Source: Helicobacter anseris (GTDB lineage: Bacteria > Campylobacterota > Campylobacteria > Campylobacterales > Helicobacteraceae). Taken from it: DNA of 54,383 nt. Numbering within the stretch: the first letter of the stretch is position 1; each line of letters starts with the position of its first letter. Below the pieces are notes generated by a model. It had not been told where the DNA came from. It ran no database searches and worked only from the letters and a program-made list of their open reading frames with translations. The position numbers and the translations under genes are program-made. Below are positions 18,905 to 27,265 of the stretch, piece by piece. The DNA lies in the NCBI RefSeq assembly GCF_003364335.1, contig NZ_NXLX01000011.1:1-54383 (forward strand), in the 5' to 3' direction.

Positions 18905-19390
18905 ATGGAGTTGAAAAAGTTTTTTTTGATTTTTTTTAGTGTGTTTTTTCTTGATCAATGCATAAAGTTTTTTTTCTATAGTTATTGCAATGGTGTTGAG
19001 GGAAGGATTGTTTGGGAGAGTCAAATTTTTTCTTTATTGCTTGTTTTTAATAAAGGAGTAGCTTTTTCTTTTTTAAGTTTTTTAGGAGGATTTTTAAAGT
19101 TTATCCAACTGTTTGCCATTATTTTTGTGGCATTTATTTTGTATAAGCAAAAGGAGTTTTTTTTACAAAATATTGTTGCCTTTGCTTGTATTTTTGCTGG
19201 AGGGATTTCCAATCTTTTGGATAGATTTGTTTATGGAGGGGTAGTGGATTATGTATATTGGCATTATTATTTTGAGTTTGCTGTATTTAATTTTGCTGAT
19301 GTAGTAATTGATCTTGGTGCTGGATTGTTGCTTTTGAGAGTATTTAGGGGCTATAGCAACCAGAGTGTAAGTTCATCTGCTAAGAAATAA
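18905..19390 (+). CDS. lspA: lipoprotein signal peptidase
   Basis: An inner-membrane aspartic peptidase of 161 residues that cleaves prolipoproteins before the lipidated Cys. The catalytic Asp pair is Asp115 (GGVVDYV) and Asp132 (FNFADVVID), and the conserved NKGVAFSF and GGISNLLDR segments are present. Four hydrophobic segments are clear. The last 13 codons and the stop overlap the 3' end of the convergent hemW-like gene by 40 bp. Confidence 0.96.
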   Translation: MELKKFFLIFFSVFFLDQCIKFFFYSYCNGVEGRIVWESQIFSLLLVFNKGVAFSFLSFLGGFLKFIQLFAIIFVAFILYKQKEFFLQNIVAFACIFAGGISNLLDRFVYGGVVDYVYWHYYFEFAVFNFADVVIDLGAGLLLLRVFRGYSNQSVSSSAKK

Positions 19391-20385
19391 TCCTTAGCAA
19401 AGATTCTATCTCCTTTTTGTATGATTTGATTGGATTGTAGTAATAGTTGTGTTTTTTCTGGATTTAAAAGAGAGTATTCTACGCCAATCTCTGATCTCAA
19501 TCCTAGAAAGATTTTTTCTAAAAGAACATCATCTTGATTTAGAATTTCTTGTTTTCTATAATGGGGGTTTTTTATATATTCTTCTAAATTTTTTTGGGTA
19601 TAAAATCTTTTATTGCCAATCTTGCCAACAGCTCCACACCCACAACCAATATAATCTTCATAGTTCCAATAAGAAAGATTGTGAGAAACTTTATAGCCCC
19701 TAGAATAGTTAGAAACTTCATATGGGATAAAATTAAATTCTTTTAATGCCAAGCACATTTCTTGGCAAAAAGATTCTGTAGTTTCTTTAATTCCTTGTTT
19801 TTGTAGCTTAGAGTCTTTTTCAATGCTTAAACTATAGGCAGATATATGATTGATTGGTAGTTTTGAGGCTAGATTTATTTCCTCATAAATCCTTTGTTTG
19901 GTGTCTTGAGGGGTATCATAGATAAGATCAATACTTAGATTGGTGATATTGCAACTAAATGCTATGTCAATTGCATTTGAAATATCATCATAATGATGCT
20001 CTCTTTGCAAGAAGTTTAATTTATCTTCAAAAAAACTTTGAACACCTATGCTAAGCCTGTTGGCTCCTAGATTTTTTAGTGCTTTGCACCATTTGAAATG
20101 GATAAGATTGGGATTTGCTTCTAGGGTGATTTCGCAATCATCTTTTAAGGTATAGTGCTGATTGATTGTTTTAAAAATTTTTTCATAATAGGATTGGTGG
20201 AGTATATTAGGGGTTCCACCACCAAAAAATATTGAATTGATAGGAGCATTGGTTTTAGATGAGATAAGATCTTGTATTAAGGCTTGAACATAATATTCTT
20301 GTAAATCAAGTTTATTTTCAAAAGAATTAAATGTGCAATAGCCACATCTGCTATTGCAAAATGGAATATGAATATATAAAATCAT
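19351..20385 (-). CDS. hemW: HemW-like radical SAM protein (heme chaperone)
   Basis: 344 residues with the HemN/HemW cluster motif HIPFCNSRCGYCTF (Cys10, 14 and 17). A Phe follows the last Cys, as in HemW. Further motifs are FFGGGTPN, EANP, RLSIGVQSF and SYWNYEDYIGCGCGA. The length and lack of the longer N-terminal arm of true HemN favour HemW, the heme-trafficking protein, over coproporphyrinogen dehydrogenase. Older annotations often call this hemN. No ribosome binding site is obvious before the ATG. Confidence 0.85.
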   Translation of the reverse strand: MILYIHIPFCNSRCGYCTFNSFENKLDLQEYYVQALIQDLISSKTNAPINSIFFGGGTPNILHQSYYEKIFKTINQHYTLKDDCEITLEANPNLIHFKWCKALKNLGANRLSIGVQSFFEDKLNFLQREHHYDDISNAIDIAFSCNITNLSIDLIYDTPQDTKQRIYEEINLASKLPINHISAYSLSIEKDSKLQKQGIKETTESFCQEMCLALKEFNFIPYEVSNYSRGYKVSHNLSYWNYEDYIGCGCGAVGKIGNKRFYTQKNLEEYIKNPHYRKQEILNQDDVLLEKIFLGLRSEIGVEYSLLNPEKTQLLLQSNQIIQKGDRIFAKDYFLADELTLWLL

Positions 20386-20450
20386 TGAAAAACTAGCTTA
20401 ATATTTAAGATTTTTATTGCATAATTCTAACTCAAAATTTTGTATTTATT

Positions 20451-20456
20451 AGGAGA
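20451..20456 (+). promoter_or_regulatory. strong ribosome binding site of cytochrome c553
   Basis: AGGAGA lies five bases before the ATG at 20462, a near-ideal Shine-Dalgarno site. A CATAAT -10-like box lies at 20420-20425. Together they give a short leader of about 30 nt. Confidence 0.5.
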
Positions 20457-20461
20457 AGACA

Positions 20462-20764
20462 ATGAAAAAAGTTATTATGATTTGTGTTTTAGGAGCAATG
20501 TCATTATTTGCTGACCCAGCAACAATTATCAAGACAAAATGTGCAAGCTGTCATGGGGCAAATATGGAAAAGGTGGCATTAGGAAAGAGTGCTGTTGTTA
20601 ATAAAATGAGTGCAAGTGAAATTGAAGAAGCTTTAAAAGGTTATAAGGCAAAAACATTAAATAAGCATGGTCTTGGCGGAACTATGTGGGGACAAGCTGG
20701 TGCATTATCTGATGCTGATATTGCTGAAATTGCAAAATATATAACTACAAATTTAAATAAATAA
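20462..20764 (+). CDS. periplasmic cytochrome c553
   Basis: A 100-residue class I c-type cytochrome. A signal peptide (MKKVIMICVLGAMSLFA) is cut before DPAT. The heme motif is CASCH (Cys27, Cys30, His31). The Met of GTMWGQAG is the probable sixth iron ligand. It is likely a soluble electron carrier between the bc1 complex and the terminal oxidase. In H. pylori a c553 gene also sits between hemW and rppH. A 12-bp stem follows the stop, so it is probably monocistronic. Confidence 0.93.
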   Translation: MKKVIMICVLGAMSLFADPATIIKTKCASCHGANMEKVALGKSAVVNKMSASEIEEALKGYKAKTLNKHGLGGTMWGQAGALSDADIAEIAKYITTNLNK

Positions 20765-20773
20765 TTAACTTCA

Positions 20774-20810
20774 TTTTAGTTTTTCTGTATTTTATATGGA
20801 AAAACTAAAA
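20774..20810 (+). terminator. hairpin after cytochrome c553
   Basis: TTTTAGTTTTTC (20774-20785) pairs perfectly with GAAAAACTAAAA (20799-20810) around a 13-nt loop. The stem is AT-rich and no long T-run follows immediately, so termination may be partial. Confidence 0.5.
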
Positions 20811-20838
20811 AAGCTTTTGAAATTGAACTTACTTACAC

Positions 20839-20844
20839 TATAAT
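20839..20844 (+). promoter_or_regulatory. promoter -10 box for the rppH-lysC-hobA-holB-folP run
   Basis: A consensus TATAAT lies 54 bp before the rppH ATG and downstream of the c553 hairpin. All genes up to 25838 overlap or abut, so this is the only evident promoter for the run. Confidence 0.6.
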
Positions 20845-20897
20845 TCATAGATTCTATATCAAAGAAACAAAAGAATAATTTAAAACTTAGGTGGATT

Positions 20898-21365
20898 ATG
20901 GAGAAAAAGAAGTATCGTCCCAATGTTGCAGCGATCATTGTTTCTTCAAAATATCCGAGTTCTTGTGAATTTTTTATTGCCCAAAGAAGTGATATGAAAG
21001 GGGTTTGGCAATTTCCTCAAGGTGGAATTGATGATGGAGAAAGTCCAAGAGAAGCACTTTTTAGAGAGCTAAAAGAAGAAATTGGCACAGATAATGTTGA
21101 AATTTTGGCAGAGTGTCCAAGATGGATTGCTTATGATTTCCCAAAAACAGTTTCAAAAAAAATGTATCCATTTGATGGTCAAACTCAAAAATACTTCTTA
21201 GTGCGCCTTAAAAAAGAAAGTGATATTGATTTAAAAACCAAGCATCCAGAATTTAATGCTTTTAAGTTTGTAGATTATGAAAATATTTTTAATATTGTCA
21301 ATCATTTTAAAAAAAATGTATATAAGGAAGTTTTGGAATATTTTAAAAAAGAGGGATATATATAA
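20898..21365 (+). CDS. rppH: RNA 5'-pyrophosphohydrolase (Nudix)
   Basis: 155 residues with a full Nudix box at 42-63 (GGIDDGESPREALF, then RELKEEIG). The N-terminal YRPNVAAI and QFPQGG segments and the C-terminal WIAYDFP and FDGQTQKYFLVRL are RppH hallmarks. It removes pyrophosphate from 5'-triphosphate mRNA to start decay. H. pylori RppH (formerly nudH/invA) is in the same place. It has a good AGGTGG ribosome binding site, and its stop overlaps the lysC ATG. Confidence 0.95.
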   Translation: MEKKKYRPNVAAIIVSSKYPSSCEFFIAQRSDMKGVWQFPQGGIDDGESPREALFRELKEEIGTDNVEILAECPRWIAYDFPKTVSKKMYPFDGQTQKYFLVRLKKESDIDLKTKHPEFNAFKFVDYENIFNIVNHFKKNVYKEVLEYFKKEGYI

Positions 21366-22570
21366 TGCTGATTGTTCAAAAATATGGTGGCACAAGTATG
21401 GGGGATTGTGAGAGAATCCAAAATGTCGCAAATCGTGTTGCACAAGCAAAAAAACAAAATCATTCTCTAGTTGTTGTTGTTTCTGCTATGAGCGGAAAGA
21501 CTGATGAATTGATTGGTTATACAAAATCTTTTGGCACATTGCCTAATACTAGAGAAGTGGATATGGTGTTAAGTTCTGGGGAGAGAATTACAAGTGCATT
21601 ACTTGCTATTGCATTAGAAGCAATGGGATTTAAGGCAATATCACTAAGTGGAAGAATGGCAGGAATTCTTACGGATTCTGTGCATACTAAGGCGCGGATT
21701 CAATCAATAGATACACAATATATTAAATCTTTATTAGAGCAAGATTATATTGTCGTGGTAGCTGGATTCCAAGGAGTGGATCAAAAGGGTGCGGTAACTA
21801 CACTTGGTAGAGGGGGTAGCGATTTATCCGCTGTTGCAATAGCTGGGGCTCTTCAGGCGGATTTGTGTGAGATTTACACAGATGTGGATGGAGTTTATAC
21901 AACAGATCCAAGGATTGAAAAAAATGCCAAAAAAATTCAAAAGATTAGCTATGATGAGATGTTGGAACTTGCTTCAATGGGGGCTAAAGTTTTGTTAAAT
22001 CGATCTGTTGAGCTTGCAAAAAAATGGAATATTCCATTAGTAACAAGGAGTTCTTTTAGTCTTGAGGAAGGCACAATAATTTTAAATGAGGAGGATATTA
22101 TGGAACAAGCTATTGTTAGTGGTATTGCGTTGGATAAAAATCAAGCAAGAGTAAGTATGGTGGATGTTGTAGATAGACCTGGAATTGCAGCAGAAATATT
22201 TGGGGAGCTTGCTCAGGCAAATATCAATATTGATATGATTGTGCAAACAATTGGTAGAGATGGTAAGACGGATTTAGATTTTACAATTCCACAAAGCGAG
22301 GTAGAAGAAGCTAAGATGGCTTTGAAGCGTTTTGAAAATGAAGTGGGGCTAATTGAGTTTGATTGTGAAATTGCTAAGGTTTCAATTGTTGGTGTGGGAA
22401 TGAAATCGCATTCTGGTGTTGCAAGTAGAGCTTTCAAAACTCTTGCAAATGAAAATATCAATATTATGATGATTAGCACAAGTGAGATTAAAGTCTCAAT
22501 GATTATTGATATAAAATATGCAGAACTTGCGGTGCGTGCATTGCATCGTGCATATGAGCTTGATAAATGA
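21365..22570 (+). CDS. lysC: aspartate kinase
   Basis: 401 residues that phosphorylate aspartate at the head of lysine, threonine and methionine synthesis. The N-terminal kinase domain starts KYGGTSMGD and contains TLGRGGSDLSAVAIA and the YTDVDGVYTTDPR segment. Two ACT domains follow from about residue 265 (VSMVDVVDRPGIAAEIF; VSIVGVGMKSHSGVASRAF), so allosteric lysine or threonine feedback is likely. No fused homoserine dehydrogenase is present. It overlaps hobA by 4 bp. Confidence 0.96.
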   Translation: MLIVQKYGGTSMGDCERIQNVANRVAQAKKQNHSLVVVVSAMSGKTDELIGYTKSFGTLPNTREVDMVLSSGERITSALLAIALEAMGFKAISLSGRMAGILTDSVHTKARIQSIDTQYIKSLLEQDYIVVVAGFQGVDQKGAVTTLGRGGSDLSAVAIAGALQADLCEIYTDVDGVYTTDPRIEKNAKKIQKISYDEMLELASMGAKVLLNRSVELAKKWNIPLVTRSSFSLEEGTIILNEEDIMEQAIVSGIALDKNQARVSMVDVVDRPGIAAEIFGELAQANINIDMIVQTIGRDGKTDLDFTIPQSEVEEAKMALKRFENEVGLIEFDCEIAKVSIVGVGMKSHSGVASRAFKTLANENINIMMISTSEIKVSMIIDIKYAELAVRALHRAYELDK

Positions 22571-23112
22571 GTATAGAAATTTCAGAGTGGATGCTAAAAA
22601 CCATTCGTGAAGAAAATAATAAGATTGCATTAAATGGAGATTGGCTTGAAATCGAGAGATTTCAATGGGTAAGCCTTGTATCTCGAACTATTTCTTATGT
22701 GCTTAATGGGGGCACTTTGTTGTTATGTACAGATGAGAGATTTGAGTGGTTTGGTAATTATATTGCTAGCAATATCAATAGACCAAATATAAATCGCCCA
22801 TTGATTCCTATTTTTCTACTTAAAAATATTATTCCAAATGTGTATAGTCACAATAATCTTTTGATTTATGATATGCTGGCTTTAAGTTTTAAAGATTATG
22901 CATTTTGGTATATTGGCAAAACGGGAAATGATATTGCTAAGCTTGCTTTAAATAAGGATAATGGCTTTTTGTGGATTTTTGATGAATCTATACAAAATAC
23001 ATTGCATTTGAATTTAGCAGACAAAATGATAGATTATAAATTGATACAACTCTATAAGGTATTTGAGAAAGCATTATTTGGTGTTATGATGGGGGATATT
23101 GTTTTAGAATAA
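22567..23112 (+). CDS. hobA: DnaA-binding replication initiation factor HobA
   Basis: A 181-residue protein found only in Campylobacterota, where it scaffolds DnaA at oriC (functional analogue of DiaA). The position between lysC and holB matches H. pylori. I recognise the N-terminal SEWMLKTIREE and WLEIERFQWV segments and a Rossmann-like SIS-type fold (TLLLCTDERFEWFGNYI). It overlaps lysC by 4 bp (ATGA) and holB by 1 bp, so its output is probably tied to both. Confidence 0.88.
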   Translation: MSIEISEWMLKTIREENNKIALNGDWLEIERFQWVSLVSRTISYVLNGGTLLLCTDERFEWFGNYIASNINRPNINRPLIPIFLLKNIIPNVYSHNNLLIYDMLALSFKDYAFWYIGKTGNDIAKLALNKDNGFLWIFDESIQNTLHLNLADKMIDYKLIQLYKVFEKALFGVMMGDIVLE

Positions 23113-23714
23113 TGAATAAAATTATCTTAAGTTATGATTTTGATGAAGCACTTAAAGAGTGCGTAGATGACCTAAATAAGAGTTTTGTAAAAATTTTTCA
23201 TTGTGAAGAATTTAAGATTGATGATGCTCATGAGGTAATTGCAGAGGCATATATGGCTTCTGAACAAAAAAAGACTATTTGTATTTTGGCAAATAGTTAT
23301 AATATTTTTGCACAAAATGCATTATTAAAGATATTGGAAGAAACTCCTAGTAATGTAGAATTTATCTTATTTGCCAAAAATAAAAATACATTTTTAAATA
23401 CTGTGAGATCAAGATTGATAATTGATGATAAGAGAAAGAAAAATGAGATACAGGTCTTTGAGATAGATTTAAAACAAATGCAACTAAAAGATATTTATGA
23501 CTTTTTGAAAAAGCAAATTGATAATACACAAGAACAAACAAAACAAAAAATAGAATCTTTGCTTTTGAGTGTTTTTCAATCGCATATTATTTTAAATCAA
23601 GAAGAATTAGAAAGTTTTGATAATGCAATTCTTGCTAATAGTAACTATCAAAGAAGTGATTATATATTTTTGCCCTTACTATTGATGATTTTGCAAAAGA
23701 AAAGAGGGAGATGA
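23112..23714 (+). CDS. holB: DNA polymerase III delta-prime subunit (short form)
   Basis: 200 residues, much shorter than the roughly 330-residue E. coli protein. The recognisable part is the clamp-loader segment KKTICILANSYNIFAQNALL, then KILEETPSNVEFILFA, corresponding to the AAA+ sensor region. It lacks the C-terminal collar domain and a clear Walker A. Short delta-prime proteins are normal for Helicobacter. It belongs to the clamp loader with delta (holA at 49300) and tau. It overlaps folP by 4 bp. Confidence 0.85.
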   Translation: MNKIILSYDFDEALKECVDDLNKSFVKIFHCEEFKIDDAHEVIAEAYMASEQKKTICILANSYNIFAQNALLKILEETPSNVEFILFAKNKNTFLNTVRSRLIIDDKRKKNEIQVFEIDLKQMQLKDIYDFLKKQIDNTQEQTKQKIESLLLSVFQSHIILNQEELESFDNAILANSNYQRSDYIFLPLLLMILQKKRGR

Positions 23715-24850
23715 TGTATATACAACAAATTAACACCGAATCTATCCTTCAAGCAATGCGGGAAATTCAAAGTGATGCTAGTGGCATTGCTATTATGGAT
23801 AAAAAATCTAAAATGATTGCTTTTAAAATTTTTAATCTCTCTTTGTCTGCTACAATGATTTTAAAACAAGAGGCCTTGAGTGTAGGTGCTGATTTGGCAA
23901 CACCAAGGGATTGTATTCTTGCAGAGAAGAAAAATTACAATAGTGTCTTATTTGGAACTTTTTCTCAACTACAACGCATTGTGCATAAATGCAAGATTCA
24001 ACCATTTGGGTTAAAGGAACTAGCCCTTAATCTACAAAGTTTTTTGAAACCAAAAGAGAAAAAATGTAGCATTATGGCAATTGTAAATGTTACTCCAGAT
24101 AGTTTTTATAGCAATTCAAGGCAAAATACCAAAAGTGCAATTCAAAGAATTGAGCATTTAATGCAAACAGATGTGGATATTATTGATATTGGAGGGGCTA
24201 GCTCTAGACCAGGAAGTGATTTAATTGATCCGATGGAAGAAAATAAACGATTGGCAGAAGTATTTGATTTTATTGCTTTTAATGAACTATTTAAACAAAA
24301 AGATTTTAGTATAGATACTTATAATGTTGAGGTAGCAACTAAGGCTTTGGAGCATGGTTTTTGTTGGATCAATGATGTAAGTGGTTTTGCCAATGAAGAG
24401 ATGATGAGACTTGCAGGAGATAAGCGTGCTAAGGTATTTTTAATGCATACTAGAGGCAATCCAAAGCAAATGCAAAATCTTACAGAATATGAGAATCTTT
24501 TTGAAGATATGGATAGTTTTTTTGCAGAGAAGATACAAAAGCTTTTGGATTATGGGGTAGGGGATATAGTTTTGGATATAGGTTTTGGTTTTGCTAAAAA
24601 TCAACAGCAAAATTTATTGCTCATAAAACATCTTGAGCATTTTAAAAAATTTGGGTTTCCTCTTTTGGTAGGTGCTAGTAGAAAACGCACTATTCAATCT
24701 ATTTTAAATAAAGAGGCTGGGGATACATTAAGCGGAACTTTAGCTATGCATTTTTTGGCTTTGCAAAATGGTGCTGATATTTTGAGGGTTCATGATGAAG
24801 TAGAACATTTAGATATGATTAAAATTTTAGAGGCATATAAAAATGCATAA
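23711..24850 (+). CDS. folP: dihydropteroate synthase with N-terminal extension
   Basis: It condenses p-aminobenzoate with a pterin diphosphate, and is the sulfonamide target. The catalytic TIM barrel occupies about residues 115-379: SIMAIVNVTPDSFY, GGASSRPGS, INDVSGF, VFLMHTRGNPKQMQ, LDIGFGFAKN and GASRKRTI. The first roughly 115 residues form an extra domain not present in E. coli FolP. The start could be 23711 or 23714; GGGAG upstream fits 23714 slightly better. Confidence 0.93.
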   Translation: MMYIQQINTESILQAMREIQSDASGIAIMDKKSKMIAFKIFNLSLSATMILKQEALSVGADLATPRDCILAEKKNYNSVLFGTFSQLQRIVHKCKIQPFGLKELALNLQSFLKPKEKKCSIMAIVNVTPDSFYSNSRQNTKSAIQRIEHLMQTDVDIIDIGGASSRPGSDLIDPMEENKRLAEVFDFIAFNELFKQKDFSIDTYNVEVATKALEHGFCWINDVSGFANEEMMRLAGDKRAKVFLMHTRGNPKQMQNLTEYENLFEDMDSFFAEKIQKLLDYGVGDIVLDIGFGFAKNQQQNLLLIKHLEHFKKFGFPLLVGASRKRTIQSILNKEAGDTLSGTLAMHFLALQNGADILRVHDEVEHLDMIKILEAYKNA

Positions 24851-25838
24851 ACCTGCATTGAAATCCATGAAGGTTTTTTTGCAATCCAAGGGCTATGATG
24901 TAGAACATAAGGATTTTCAAGAAGTTTTTGATATTTATAAGAATGTTTGTTTGCAGGAAACTACTGCGTATCAAAATGAGGTTTTTGATACGAGTTTTTT
25001 TGATATTTCTGGAGCAAATGAAAATGTGGAATTAATTGCATTATCACAAGTTATTAAAACAGAAATTGAACAAATACAAAATGAGCCCCAAAAGCTTTAT
25101 GTATTGATTGATAGATATATCGAGCAATGTCCATATGAAGAATTAAAATTTTTAATTTTCAGCGGTGTGAAGAAATTACCATTTCTGACGATGGATAGAA
25201 TTTTTAAAATTAAATATTATCAATATCAAGAAGTTTGGATGGAAAAAATTGAACAACATCTTGATGTTTTACCACAGGAAGAAAAGAAGGTTTTGATGCA
25301 CCATTATGATAAGATGAGAGATAATATACCTTTATTGTTTAGGGCTTATCAAAAATCTTTTGATACAGATGAAGTTGAGAAGATGAGAAGTGTTGCTGAA
25401 AATAAGTTGTTGTTATTGCAAAATTTTAATCCTCAGATGTTGGAGGAAAATTACAAAGCTTTTTATGATGAGAGTCCTGAAAAAATAAAACTTGTGAAAG
25501 AGGTTTTAAGTCTTACTTCTTCCTATACAAAAAGTTTTCTAAAACATATTCCAATGGAAGAATTGCTAAGCTTGATTGAGGAGATAAAAAAACAGAAGCG
25601 AGATGAAGAAGAGAGTAAAAAAAGAATTATCAAACATATAAAGATATTAGAAGAAAGTATTGCAATGGCAAGTGATGGTGATTTTGATATAGCATGTATG
25701 AGTGCTATTGAAGAGCTAAATAACGAGGAGTTGCAAAAAGTTTTGCATTATTTAGGCTCTCAAAATAAATTTTTTGTTAATAAATTTGAGAGCGTCGCAA
25801 AGCAATTTGGCAGCAATTTCAAAGCAAAAGTATTTTAA
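24843..25838 (+). CDS. unknown cytosolic helical protein at the end of the folP operon
   Basis: 331 residues that I do not recognise. It has no signal peptide or membrane helix, and is acidic/basic mixed and almost entirely helix-forming. A charged stretch (IEEIKKQKRDEEESKKRI, about 255-273) is a probable coiled coil. It overlaps folP by 8 bp, so expression is probably coupled. The stop codons of this gene and of convergent metQ overlap within a 14-bp palindrome. H. pylori has an uncharacterised gene in this position, as I recall. Function unknown. Confidence 0.75.
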   Translation: MHKPALKSMKVFLQSKGYDVEHKDFQEVFDIYKNVCLQETTAYQNEVFDTSFFDISGANENVELIALSQVIKTEIEQIQNEPQKLYVLIDRYIEQCPYEELKFLIFSGVKKLPFLTMDRIFKIKYYQYQEVWMEKIEQHLDVLPQEEKKVLMHHYDKMRDNIPLLFRAYQKSFDTDEVEKMRSVAENKLLLLQNFNPQMLEENYKAFYDESPEKIKLVKEVLSLTSSYTKSFLKHIPMEELLSLIEEIKKQKRDEEESKKRIIKHIKILEESIAMASDGDFDIACMSAIEELNNEELQKVLHYLGSQNKFFVNKFESVAKQFGSNFKAKVF

Positions 25839-26614
25839 AATACAGGAATGATTGCTCCTTGATATTTTTCCAAGATAAAGTGTTTGGTCTTTTCATTTTG
25901 CAAGGCATTTATTAAGGCTTTTATTTTAGGTAGATTTTCATTACCTTTTTTAATTGCAAGTATATTTGCATAAGGAGATTCTTTGCCTTCTTGAGCAATA
26001 GGATTATTTAAATGTGCTTGAAGTGCATAATTACCATTGATAACAGCAATAGTAACATCATTAAGAATTTTTGCTAAAAGACCAGCTTCTAAGGGTTTAA
26101 TGACAAGTTTTTTTGGATTTTTAACAATATCTTGTTGTGTGCTATTGAGATTTGATGGATCTTTGAGGGTAATTAGTCCTTGATGGTGCAATAAAATTAA
26201 CGCTCTAGCAAGGTTGCTAGGATCATTTGGAATAGCAACAATATCTTTTTCTTTTAATTCATTGAGATTGTGAATTTTATTAGAATAAATAGAGAGTGGT
26301 TCTATGTGAATACTTCCAATGCTTATAAGATCAAATCCTCTATCTTGGTTTGTTTTTTCAAGATAGGGTAGATGTTGAAAGAAATTTGCATCAATTGAGC
26401 CATCTTGTAGGGCAATATTTGGTGTAACATAATCTGTGTATGGAATAATCTTGAGTTCATATCCCTCTTGCTTTAATATTGGCTTTATGAATTCTAGTAT
26501 TTCGGCATGAGGAATTGGAGTTGCACCAACGATGATTTCATTTTCTTTTTTGTGTATATTTTTACATCCAAATAGCAATAAAGTAATCAATAAAAATGTA
26601 TAGATTTTTTTCAT
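25835..26614 (-). CDS. metQ: D-methionine-binding lipoprotein MetQ
   Basis: 259 residues. The lipobox is LLLFGC, giving a lipidated Cys17. Family features are VGATPIPHAEILEF, NFFQHLPYLE, VAIPNDPSNLARAL and NGNYALQA. It is the substrate-binding component of the methionine ABC importer, anchored to the outer face of the inner membrane, and is last in the metN-metI-metQ operon (3 bp gap). Its ribosome binding site, AAAGGA, is clear. Confidence 0.93.
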   Translation of the reverse strand: MKKIYTFLLITLLLFGCKNIHKKENEIIVGATPIPHAEILEFIKPILKQEGYELKIIPYTDYVTPNIALQDGSIDANFFQHLPYLEKTNQDRGFDLISIGSIHIEPLSIYSNKIHNLNELKEKDIVAIPNDPSNLARALILLHHQGLITLKDPSNLNSTQQDIVKNPKKLVIKPLEAGLLAKILNDVTIAVINGNYALQAHLNNPIAQEGKESPYANILAIKKGNENLPKIKALINALQNEKTKHFILEKYQGAIIPVF

Positions 26615-26617
26615 TTT

Positions 26618-27265
26618 TTATCCTTTTCTCTTTTTTCGAATTTGATAGACAATAAAATCCCCAATTGCCTGAAATAATTGCACAATTACAATTGTGATAA
26701 TAACAGTCCAAAATAAAATTTCAGGTTGATTGGACTGGAAACCAATGCGAATAGCAAGATCTCCAAGCCCTCCTGCACCTAAAGCACCGGCCATTGCAGA
26801 ATATCCTATGATAGAAATGATTGCTACAACAAGTGCATTTATAAGTGCTGGAAGGGTTTCGTGCAATATCATTTTAATAACATCTACTTTGCTTCCACCC
26901 ATACTTAATGTTGCTTCAATAAGCCCCTTATCAATTTCTGACAATGCACTTTCAAAAAGTCTTGCAAGAAATGGGGTTGCTGCAATTGAGAGAGAAATAA
27001 TCGCAGCACCAACGCCAATGCTGGTTCCAATTAAGAATCTAGATATTGGAAGAAGCAGAACAATCAAAATAATAAAAGGAAATGAGCGTATCACATTGAC
27101 AATGCTTCCTAAAATTTTATGGGTTTTTGGCATAGGAAAAATAGAATTTTTTTGAGTGGCAAAAAGAAAAATTCCAAGAGGCAATCCAAAAAATAAAGCC
27201 AAAAGTGAAGAGCCTATAACCATAATGATAGTATCTATTGTGCTTTCAAGTAATAAATTAAGCAT
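26618..27265 (-). CDS. metI: methionine ABC transporter permease MetI
   Basis: 215 residues with five or so membrane segments and the ABC permease coupling loop (EAALSMG-like, here IEATLSMGGSKVDVI). NVIRSFPFIILIVLLLP and GAGGLGDLAIRIGFQ are typical of MetI. It overlaps metN by 8 bp and has AAAGGAT upstream. Confidence 0.94.
   Translation of the reverse strand: MLNLLLESTIDTIIMVIGSSLLALFFGLPLGIFLFATQKNSIFPMPKTHKILGSIVNVIRSFPFIILIVLLLPISRFLIGTSIGVGAAIISLSIAATPFLARLFESALSEIDKGLIEATLSMGGSKVDVIKMILHETLPALINALVVAIISIIGYSAMAGALGAGGLGDLAIRIGFQSNQPEILFWTVIITIVIVQLFQAIGDFIVYQIRKKRKG

Noticed and set aside
26730-27155. 141-codon plus-strand frame inside metI
   Set aside because: A shadow of a clear MetI permease on the other strand; composition is that of reversed hydrophobic codons.
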